From: JAIVGV01 sp036389335
GTDB taxonomy: Bacteria; Acidobacteriota; Blastocatellia; Pyrinomonadales; Pyrinomonadaceae
Assembly: GCA_036389335.1 (NCBI GenBank)
Contig: DASVQC010000046.1
Location: forward strand, 1 to 64,000
Direction: 5' to 3'
Length of the DNA stretch: 64,000 nt
Of the stretch, positions 18,157 to 39,639 are shown piece after piece. Each line of letters opens with the position of its first letter. The stretch's first letter is position 1. The position numbers and the translations under genes were made by a program. The notes under the pieces were generated by a model, which was given only the letters and a program-made list of their open reading frames with translations, was not told the origin of the DNA and made no database searches.

Positions 18157-20574
18157 TCAGAAGTTGAAGACCTCGCTCGCGTGCGCTTCGATGACCGACT
18201 GCGCCTCGCCCGCAGACTTTTCGACGGCCAACTCCTTGAGGCTCGCACGGCTCGCCGCCGCCGCGCGCAGGATCGAGTTCAGGTGATCCCGCAGCCCCTC
18301 GACCGTCTCCTCCCTCAGCAGGCCCTCGCGGTAGACGAAGGCGAGTTCCAGACGGTCGCCCGAGGCCGCCGCTTCGAGCACGAGCGACAGGCCCTCTGAG
18401 ACCGGGCCAGACCACTTCAACTCCTCCTCGATGCCGGCGGCTGCCATCTCCTGCGAGTCGCGCCACAGGAAGCCCGCGTCGAAGACGGGGCACGCCGCGC
18501 CGCGCTCGGCCATGAGCGTCGGGCTCGTCAGGATGTAGAAGGCGTAGGGCCAGTGGCGCAGCCCCTCCCGGCGGCGCAGGCGCAAGGCGCGCGCGAACTC
18601 CGCGAAGCTCGCGTCCGACGGCGGCCTGACGCGGAGGGGCGTCGCGCCCCTCCGGCCCTCGCCCGCCGTCGCCGCCGCGAGCGTCGCCTCGCGCCTCCCG
18701 CTCACGCGCGAGAGCAGCAGGCCGTAGGCGGCCAGAACCACGTCCGAGAGATCAGCGCCCGCCTCGTCGGCGACGGCTTCGAGCCCCGCGGACTCCGCCT
18801 CCCACGACAGCGAGGCGCGCTTCGCGTTCGACGCGGCGGCGGGGGCGGACGCCGCCCCGTCGCTGATCAGCTCGACGTTCGGGGCGGGCCGCGCCCCGGC
18901 GAACTCCTCTAAGACGAACCGCTCCGCGTCGTGGTAGCCCGTGTAGAGCGCGACGGGCCGCACGTCGGGCTCGGCCCCGCGGTCGAACTGCGCGCTGCGC
19001 CTCAGGCTCTCAAGCAGGGCCGGATCGATCTCCGGCTTGTGCGGGAAGAGCAGCTTCTCCCTGACGGCGGCGTTGAAGCAGCGGAGGAAGGTTTTGATCT
19101 GCCCCACGCTCATGCCCTTGCGCTGGAGGTAGAAAGTGCTCCACTGCTCGAAGCCGTTCTGCGGGAGCCAGACGGAGTTGCGGACGGAGAGGAACATCTT
19201 GTCCACGAGATCGCAGGCGGTGTGGTAGTCCATCGTGTCGTGCGACCAGGCGAAGGCCGATCCCTTGACGCCGTACTCGTCGCGCCTCTCCCAGATCGGC
19301 GTGACCGGGTCGGCGTACCACAGTTGCGCGCGGAAGAAGTCAGGCCCGGTCTCCTCGATGAGGCCGACCGTCTCCTCGAAGGTCTCGAAGGTCTCGCCGG
19401 GGAAGCCGACGATGACGTTGGCGTGCGTCGAGATGCCGGCGGCCTTCAGCAGCGGGATGGCCTTCAGGTAATGTTTGCGCCGCGCCGTCTTGTTCATCCG
19501 CTCAAGCATCCGGTCGCTGCCCGACTCGACGCCGAGGAAGACGCCCTCGCACCCGGCCTCGCCCATCAGCTCTATCGTCCGCTCGTCGCCGTGGTCGCTG
19601 CGGTAGAAGGAGTTCCACTTGAAGCCGTAGTCGTTGCGGATCATCATGCGGAGCATCTCGCGGAAGCGCTCCTTCGGCACGTTGAAGGTGTCGTCGATGA
19701 AAGTCAGTGTCGTCACGCCGCCGATCTCGCGGATGGCATTCAGCTCCTGCTCGACCAGCTCGACGCTGAGGTACTTGTACTTGCCCGCGCGCTGCGGGAA
19801 GCCGCAGAAGGAGCAACTGAAGGGGCACGACTTGGCCGTCCGCAGCGTGACGAACTCGCCGACCTCGGCGGGCGAGAAGAGTCCGTAATCGACCATGTTC
19901 TCTTCGAGCGGGTTCGACTCCGGGGAGGCCGGCGTGAGCACGTAGCCGTCGCCCTGCCGGTAGGCGATGTTCTCGACCGCGCCCAGACTCGTCCCGCCCT
20001 TGAGGGCGCGGATGAGGTTGACGAGCGCGGCCTCGCCCTCCTGACTGATGACGTAGATGTCCGCGCCGAGGTACTGGAAGAGGCGTTCGAGCGCGGGCGC
20101 GTCGCCGAGCTTCGGCTGGTTCGAGATGAACGGGCCGCCGACGACGATCTTGGCCGTCCGGTTGTGCTCGCGGATGAACGAGATCAGTTCGAGGATCGGG
20201 TGCGGCGAGACGTAGAGCGTCGTCGTGATGGCGACCGTCAGCGGATCGCCGTGCTCAAGCTTCTCGCGCAGCTTCTCCCGTTCGAGGTGCGGGAGGTTGA
20301 CGTAGTCGAAGCTGTGGCCGCGGCGCGCGAGGTAGGAGCCGAGGTAGGTGACGACGGGCCAGAGGAAGTCGGCGTTGTGGAACGGCGGGGCGGCGGGGCG
20401 GCCCTCGCCGTAGAAGCGGTTCAGCATGTCCATGCTGCGCCGGGGCTGGCCCTCGTAGTCGACGAAGGCGAGGTTCAGATCGCGGTACGCGCCCGAGTCC
20501 GTCCCCATCGAGGCGACCATCTTCGCGTAGTCCGGGAAGCTCGAATCGTTGAAGCCGATGATCAGACAGTCCAT
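18157..20574 (-). CDS. B12-type radical SAM protein (PhpK-like) fused to a condensation-domain C-lobe
   Basis: An 805-residue protein. Residues 1-210 look like a cobalamin-binding Rossmann-type domain (ADIYVISQEGEAALVNL near 170). The radical SAM core carries CxxxCxxC at C250, C254 and C257 (SCPFSCSFC) for the 4Fe-4S cluster, followed by TFIDDTFN and NVIVGFPGET elements. The N-terminus resembles the PhpK-family methyltransferases, from memory. From about residue 580 the protein becomes a C-terminal condensation lobe (LAAYGLLLSRVSGR, then CPVFDAGFLW, then LELAFVYREGLLREETVEGL), without the N-lobe and its HHxxxDG. ATG 20574 was preferred to the adjacent GTG 20577 because AGAGG lies about 8 bases upstream. 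It begins about 20 bases after NRPS-1 and precedes NRPS-2. It probably methylates carbon or phosphorus on a carrier-bound intermediate; target unknown. Confidence 0.88.
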   Translation of the reverse strand: MDCLIIGFNDSSFPDYAKMVASMGTDSGAYRDLNLAFVDYEGQPRRSMDMLNRFYGEGRPAAPPFHNADFLWPVVTYLGSYLARRGHSFDYVNLPHLEREKLREKLEHGDPLTVAITTTLYVSPHPILELISFIREHNRTAKIVVGGPFISNQPKLGDAPALERLFQYLGADIYVISQEGEAALVNLIRALKGGTSLGAVENIAYRQGDGYVLTPASPESNPLEENMVDYGLFSPAEVGEFVTLRTAKSCPFSCSFCGFPQRAGKYKYLSVELVEQELNAIREIGGVTTLTFIDDTFNVPKERFREMLRMMIRNDYGFKWNSFYRSDHGDERTIELMGEAGCEGVFLGVESGSDRMLERMNKTARRKHYLKAIPLLKAAGISTHANVIVGFPGETFETFEETVGLIEETGPDFFRAQLWYADPVTPIWERRDEYGVKGSAFAWSHDTMDYHTACDLVDKMFLSVRNSVWLPQNGFEQWSTFYLQRKGMSVGQIKTFLRCFNAAVREKLLFPHKPEIDPALLESLRRSAQFDRGAEPDVRPVALYTGYHDAERFVLEEFAGARPAPNVELISDGAASAPAAASNAKRASLSWEAESAGLEAVADEAGADLSDVVLAAYGLLLSRVSGRREATLAAATAGEGRRGATPLRVRPPSDASFAEFARALRLRRREGLRHWPYAFYILTSPTLMAERGAACPVFDAGFLWRDSQEMAAAGIEEELKWSGPVSEGLSLVLEAAASGDRLELAFVYREGLLREETVEGLRDHLNSILRAAAASRASLKELAVEKSAGEAQSVIEAHASEVFNF

Positions 20575-20594
20575 CACGGTGCGCCTCTCTTCCT

Positions 20595-33725
<13,131 letters not shown>

Positions 33726-33802
33726 ACGAACACGCTTGTGATTAGGAGGAGGATGTTACGACCGTGAGTGGGGAGACTCAGCAGGTGACTTCGGGAGAGG
33801 CA

Positions 33803-33833
33803 ATCATACAACACGAGGTGGCCTACCTGTAAA
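33803..33833 (-). promoter_or_regulatory. Candidate sigma70-like promoter for NRPS-1
   Basis: Reading the minus strand, TTTACA (33828-33833) is followed after 19 bases by TATGAT (33803-33808). Each hexamer matches its consensus at five of six positions, but the spacer is two bases longer than ideal. It lies about 78 bases before the NRPS-1 start, in the 223-base gap after the PPTase gene, the largest gene-free stretch in the cluster. Nothing else recognisable was seen in that gap. Confidence 0.3.
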
Positions 33834-33948
33834 GCGTCGCCGTGGCATCTTCCCGCGCGGTCGCAAACCCCGTCGGACTTAGTCGAATCTTCTCGCCGCG
33901 CACAGCCCCGAGAGCCCGTCCCGCCCCGCCGCGAGCGCGCTTCGAAAC

Positions 33949-34719
33949 TTAAGTCGGCCCGCGCGCGGCGGGCCACCGCCAGCAGCGCACGGCGGGCGCT
34001 CGGCCCTCGACGGCGAGGGCGGCCCTGTAACCCGGCCCCGGGTGCAGCTCGACGAGAGACCAGCGGGAGGCTTCGCGCGGATCGTCGTCCGCCGACACAA
34101 GGCGGGGCGGCTCGCCGCGCGCGAGCGAGACCGTGAACCGGTGCAGCGGGAGGGAAAGGCCCTCGCCGCGGGCTTTGATGTACGCCTCCTTGCGCGTCCA
34201 GCAGTCGAAGAAGGCGGTGGCGCGCTCCTGCGGCGGCAGGGCGCGCAAGGCATCGACCTCCGCCCTCGAAAAGAAGCGCTCGGCGATGTCGAGGCCCGCG
34301 AAGTCGTCCCGCACCAGCTCGACGTCTACGCCCACCTCGCGATCCAGCGTCACGGCGTAGAGCGCGATCCCGTGCGAGTGTGCCGCGTTGAAACGGAGTC
34401 GCGCGCCGCGCGCCGCGCCGTCGAGCGCGGGCTTGCCGTAGCGCCCGTAGGAGAAGACGAGCCGCGCGGGCGGGACGTCGAGGTAGGCGGCGAGGATGGA
34501 CCTGAGCGCGCCGCGCGCCGCGCAGAAGTGCTCGCGGTCTTTACGGAAGTGGTACCGGGCGGCCCTCTGCCGCTCGTCGGTCGAGAGAAGCTCGGAGCAG
34601 GCCCGCGAGGCCGCGGCGTCAAGATTTAGAGAGGCGCGCCAGACGTGCGTCTCGCCCACGGCCAAGGCGGGACGCGCCGGGCCGTCCGGCCATGACTGAC
34701 GGGGCGGGTTCATGCCCAT
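33949..34719 (-). CDS. Sfp-type 4'-phosphopantetheinyl transferase
   Basis: A 256-residue enzyme of the large Sfp/AcpS-II class. It attaches the phosphopantetheine arm of CoA to the serine of carrier domains, and so would activate the ACP and T domains of the three synthetases. Visible motifs are GVDVE (130-134), which supplies Mg2+ ligands, and WTRKEAYIKARGEGL (about 174-188), the second signature. FNAAHSHG (about 110-117) matches the usual substrate-binding stretch. ATG 34719 and ATG 34713 are both possible starts; neither has a strong ribosome-binding site. It lies 36 bases after the thioesterase gene and appears to be in the same operon. Length is typical for the family. Confidence 0.93.
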   Translation of the reverse strand: MGMNPPRQSWPDGPARPALAVGETHVWRASLNLDAAASRACSELLSTDERQRAARYHFRKDREHFCAARGALRSILAAYLDVPPARLVFSYGRYGKPALDGAARGARLRFNAAHSHGIALYAVTLDREVGVDVELVRDDFAGLDIAERFFSRAEVDALRALPPQERATAFFDCWTRKEAYIKARGEGLSLPLHRFTVSLARGEPPRLVSADDDPREASRWSLVELHPGPGYRAALAVEGRAPAVRCWRWPAARGPT

Positions 34720-34755
34720 TCTGATGCGGGCCGGCGGCGGCGCGCTCGCGCCTCG

Positions 34756-35514
34756 TCAAGAGAGTCGGGCGAGCTCGCGCGCGAGGGAGGCGAGCAGCGC
34801 GGGCCGGGCCTCGTTGATGAAGAAGTGGCCGCCGTCAAACATCTGCAAAGTGAAGTACGCGGTGGTCTGCTCGCGCCACGCTTCGAGGCGCTCGCGCTCG
34901 ACCTCTGCGTCGCGCAAACCGCCGTAGGCCGAAATGGGGCAGGCCAGCGGCGGCCCGGCGCTATAGTTGTAAGTTTCGACCGCCTCGAAATCCGCGCGCA
35001 GCAGGGGCAGCACCAACCCCATCAACTCCGGGTGCTCCAAGACTTCCAGCGGCGTCCCCTTCAAATCCCGCAACCGCTCCACCAACTCGGGGTCGGGCAG
35101 ATCGTAAGTCTTCTCCGCGGTGGCCGGTATCTGAGGCGCGCGGCAGCCCGAAACGAACAGCCGCGCCGGCTCGACGCCCTCGTCACGGCGCAGACGCCGC
35201 GCCAACTCAAAGCCGATCAGCGCGCCCATGCTGTGGCCGAGCAGGGCGAAAGGCGCGTCGAGGTACGGCTTGACGGCGGCGGCCAAGTTTTCGACGAGCG
35301 CGGGGATGCTCTTGAGGGAAGGCTCGCGTATGCGCCCGGCCCGCCCGGGGAGCGCGGCGGCCATCACCTCTACGTCGGGGGGCAGGCCCTCCGACCAGCC
35401 CCGAAAGATCAGGTGGCTGCCGCCCGCGTACGGGAAGCAGAACAGGCGCAGGCGGCACGGGGATGCCGGCCTCTGCCTCACGAACCACTGGTTTGCCGCC
35501 GCGTGATTTAACAT
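34756..35514 (-). CDS. Type II thioesterase (NRPS editing)
   Basis: A 252-residue alpha/beta hydrolase of the type II thioesterase family. These stand-alone enzymes remove wrong or stalled acyl groups from carrier domains. The nucleophile elbow is GHSMG with Ser95, the family FCFPYAGG segment is near residue 25, and the catalytic histidine is H230 in GGHFFI; the likely acid is an Asp near 200. It starts 6 bases after the stop of the damaged mbtH gene and ends 36 bases before the PPTase gene. Because no integrated thioesterase domain is visible in the window, it cannot be excluded that it also assists release, but housekeeping is the standard role. Confidence 0.93.
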   Translation of the reverse strand: MLNHAAANQWFVRQRPASPCRLRLFCFPYAGGSHLIFRGWSEGLPPDVEVMAAALPGRAGRIREPSLKSIPALVENLAAAVKPYLDAPFALLGHSMGALIGFELARRLRRDEGVEPARLFVSGCRAPQIPATAEKTYDLPDPELVERLRDLKGTPLEVLEHPELMGLVLPLLRADFEAVETYNYSAGPPLACPISAYGGLRDAEVERERLEAWREQTTAYFTLQMFDGGHFFINEARPALLASLARELARLS

Positions 35515-35520
35515 CGCTGC

Positions 35521-35701
35521 TCACTCCGAGCCCCGGCCCGCGCCGATCCCTGCGTCTCTCCCGAACTCCGCCTTCGCGCCGCTGTGGCGGCGTCCGACCA
35601 GCCGGGCGCGTCCTCTCGATGCGCCGGCCAGATCGAGTAAGCTCCTCGTGGTTGACGACCGACTTGTAGATCGTCTTGTCCTCGCGCCCTTCCCCGTTCA
35701 T
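35521..35701 (-). pseudogene. mbtH-like gene with two apparent frameshifts
   Basis: MbtH-like proteins (about 65-75 residues) bind A domains and support their folding and activity. The frame from ATG 35701, with GGAGTC upstream, starts as a normal family member (EDKTIYKSVVNHEE). At about 35640 one base is missing relative to the expected HEExYSIWPA; the next frame continues YSIWPAHREDAPGWSDA. Near 35587 a second single-base loss is needed to reach SGAKAE, matching the family's GxKAEC segment. After that the match fades and the frame stops at 35521-35523, so the conserved tail (YIEEVWTDMRP-like) is missing. Either the gene is decaying or the assembly has single-base errors in GC-rich runs. It sits where mbtH genes commonly sit, between regulator and thioesterase. 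Confidence 0.75.
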
Positions 35702-35744
35702 CACGACTCCGTCTAAAAAACTAAGCGGTTGATCAGCTTTACCG

Positions 35745-37122
35745 TCAGGCGCGGCGGGCCGCGCCGTTCTCTGACGAGTGTGTGAGCGGCAGCATGAGTT
35801 GCGCGACGCAGCCGACGACGCCGCGGCGGTTGGCGAGGCGGAGCGTGCCTCCGTGCGCCTCGGCGATCTGGCGGCAGAGTATGAGGCCGATGCCCGTCCC
35901 GCCGGGTTTCGTCGTGAAGAACGGGACGAAGAGGTTGGAGGTGTTGGGCAGGCCCGGCCCTTCGTCTTCGACCGACAATTCGAGGTGAGAGTTGACGCGC
36001 GCCCAGCCGACGCGCACGCCGCCCCCGGTCTGGAGCGCGGCGTCCACGGCGTTGCGGATGAGGTTGATCAGCAGTTGCTCCAACTGATCCCCGTCGGCCT
36101 CGACGACCATCTCCGGCCCCGCCGCCACCTCCACGCTGAGGCGCGTTTCGAGCGCGGCGACGCGGCGCGCCAGCTCGCCCACCGCGACGGGCTGGAGGCG
36201 CGGCGGCGGCAGCCGCGCCAGCCGCGCGTACGCCTGCATGAAGCGGCTCAGCGACTCCGAGCGCGCGCCGATGATCGAGAGGCCGCGGGCCATGTCGTCG
36301 CGCCAGTCCGAGGGGCGCGGCTCGCGCGCGAGCAGGGTTTCCAGACTCCCGGCGATGGATTTGATGGGCGTCAGAGAGTTGTTCAGCTCGTGGCCGAGGA
36401 CGCGGACGAGCCTGCGCCACGCGTCCAGCTCTTCCTCGCGCAGCTCGCGCGTCAAGTCCGAGAGGACGAGGAGCTGGTGCGGCAACCCCTGCGCGCGGAA
36501 GCTGCTGCGGCGCAGCCCCCAGCGGCCCGAGCCGCCGGGGAAAGTTTTTTGGAGCGTGCGCGCCTCCTCCTCCTGCGAGCCGGCGAGGCAATCGGCCAGA
36601 CCTAGCTCGGCGGCGTTGCGACCGATGAGCCGCTCCGCCGGCTGCGCGAGCAGGCGCTCGCCCGCGCGGTTGATGAGGCGCAGTCGGCTCCCCTCGTCGA
36701 AGGCGAAGATGGCCACCTCTATCTCGGCCATCACGGTGCGCACCAGCGCGGTCGCCTCCATCGCGCCGAGCCGCTGCTCCCTGAGCGTCTCGCCGAGGGC
36801 GTTGACCTCGACCACCACCTCGCCGAGCGCGTCCTCGTGCGAGCCGCCGCGCGCGCGGATCGAGTAGTCGCCCTCGCGCAGCGCGGCGAGCAGGTTCGAG
36901 AGCGTCTGCAGGCTCCGCACGACGCGCCCGCGCAACGCCCCCGCGCACCCCAGCAGAAAGCCGACGACGAAGACGGTGAGCGTCCACTGGACGCGCGCCG
37001 CGTAGTTGCCCGTCCAGACGATGACGAGTGCGGCGGCGGAGCCGGGCAGCCCGGCGAGGAGTGCGAGCCAGAAGACGCGCTGCTCGAAGTTCAGCCGCGG
37101 CTTGCGGGGCGGGCGTGGGCGT

Positions 37123-37133
<11 letters not shown>
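35745..37133 (-). CDS. NtrY/NtrB-like sensor histidine kinase
   Basis: A 462-residue membrane kinase. Two hydrophobic helices (about 21-40 and 50-68) are separated by only a short loop, so there is almost no periplasmic sensor domain. A HAMP-like segment (about 70-120) and a PAS-like domain (about 125-230) follow. The phospho-acceptor is H248 in GHELNNSLTPIK, and the ATP-binding domain has NLIRNAVDAA, DEGPGLP and GGTGIGLILCR. The start overlaps the end of the response regulator gene by 11 bases, so the two are translationally coupled. It ends about 43 bases before the mbtH remnant, so the pair may be cotranscribed with, and control, the NRPS accessory genes; this is inference. The signal is unknown. 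Confidence 0.92.
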
Positions 37134-38499
<1,366 letters not shown>

Positions 38500-38655
38500 T
38501 AAGAGTCAGGGAGTCTCGCCGCGGGCCTCGCGGCCCCCTCCGGCGTCTGAAAAGGAAAGTTAAAGCCTACTCGCGCCGGAGCGCAATCGGCGGGACGACG
38601 GCGGCGGGGGGCGGGAGCGCCGCCTGACGACGCGCCGCTCCCGCCGCCGCGCCTC
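38500..38655. other. Spacer between SDYER-repeat gene and regulator operon
   Basis: A 156-base gap holding a GC-rich hairpin at its right end and an AT-richer patch around 38549-38566 that could belong to the promoter of the ntrC-like gene. No hexamer pair good enough to call was found, and no open reading frame of interest. Confidence 0.5.
38611..38644 (-). terminator. GC-rich hairpin after the SDYER-repeat gene
   Basis: Arms GCGGGAGCG (38611-38619) and CGCTCCCGC (38636-38644) pair perfectly over nine bases, and the flanking G-rich and C-rich stretches can extend the stem. It sits about 12 bases after the stop of the gene at 38656, the right place for a terminator that ends transcription from the permease array. 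No T-run follows on the transcribed strand, so it may not be a classical intrinsic terminator. Confidence 0.4.
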
Positions 38656-39591
38656 TCAGTTGGTCAGCTTCGCGAGCCGCGTCTGGACGCGACCGCGCTC
38701 GTAGTCGCTGCCGATAGTCCGCATCGCCGCGGCGAACGCCTGCCGCAGCGACTCGTCGGAGCGGTAGCGGCTGGCGGCTTCGATGAGGAAGGACGCCTTC
38801 TCGTAGTCGGAGCCGATGGCGGAGGCCGACTGCGCCGCCGCGAGCAGGGCGTCGCGGCCCAAGTCCGCCCGCTTGATCACGCCCGTCAGCACGCGGTGGC
38901 GCTCGTAGTCCGATCCGATCCGGTTGAGCGCCTCGAAGTAGACGTTGACGAGCGCGTCCTTGGCGAGGAACACGTCAGCCGTGTGCAGGAGAAGCTGCGC
39001 GCGCTCGTAGTCGCTCGTGATGCTGCGCGCGGCGTTGGCGAGCGCGGCGCGGAGGTCTTCGTCGCGCAGGTTCTCGACCTTCAGGAACTCGTCGAAGTAG
39101 ATGCGCCGCGCGTAGTCGCTGTCGATGTGGGTCAACTCTTCGGTGACGGCCCGCGCGCCGCCGCGCGCGAGGATGCGCCGGACGCGGTTGCGCGCGTCAA
39201 GGCCGCCCTGCCGCGCGGCGGAGAGCAGCGTCTGCCGCAGCCACTCGCGGGCCGCGGCGTCGAACTCGTGGCCCGCGCCCTTGAAAGAGTAGTCGCGCCG
39301 CAGCTCGCCCGACGCGCCGCGCGTGACCGTGAGGCGGCGCGCCAGAGACGGATCGCGCGTGTCGACGATCCGGAGCGCGCCGTCCGAGGGGATGTCGGAG
39401 ACGTCCGAGTAGTCCTCGTTGAACTCGACCTTGCCCTCGACCTTGACCTCGATCTTCCTGCCGCCGTCGTCGCGAACCCACGTCCAGTTGTTACGCTCGT
39501 CCCGCGCGCGGGCCGTCGCGGGCGCGGGCGTCGCGGCGAGCGCGACGAGCGCGGCGCAGAGCGTCGCGTTGATAATTTTTCGCATCGTCAT
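38656..39591 (-). CDS. Secreted protein with five 34-residue SDYER repeats
   Basis: A 311-residue protein of unknown function. A signal peptide is clear (MRKII, hydrophobic stretch to about residue 23, A-rich cleavage region). Residues 30-150 are a polar domain with RRLTVTRGASGELRRDYSF. Then come five units of about 34 residues starting at S158, S193, S227, S261 and S295, each with (I/T)xSDYExxxxL followed by a helix-like stretch; the first has SDYA. The spacing suggests a helical solenoid in the HEAT/TPR style. GGGAGG about 8 bases before ATG 39591 supports the start. It follows the last permease of the array by 48 bases and may be the final gene of that transcription unit. The role could be binding of a protein partner outside the cytoplasm. 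Confidence 0.8.
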   Translation of the reverse strand: MTMRKIINATLCAALVALAATPAPATARARDERNNWTWVRDDGGRKIEVKVEGKVEFNEDYSDVSDIPSDGALRIVDTRDPSLARRLTVTRGASGELRRDYSFKGAGHEFDAAAREWLRQTLLSAARQGGLDARNRVRRILARGGARAVTEELTHIDSDYARRIYFDEFLKVENLRDEDLRAALANAARSITSDYERAQLLLHTADVFLAKDALVNVYFEALNRIGSDYERHRVLTGVIKRADLGRDALLAAAQSASAIGSDYEKASFLIEAASRYRSDESLRQAFAAAMRTIGSDYERGRVQTRLAKLTN

Positions 39592-39639
39592 GATCAGTCC
39601 TCCCTGAATGTAATGTGAGTCCGCGTCGAACGACCCGCC

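Noticed and set aside
35207..35704. A 165-residue protein reading from the mbtH start through the thioesterase gene
   Set aside because: Only its first 21 residues are meaningful (MbtH-like). The rest is an out-of-frame reading of mbtH and the thioesterase.
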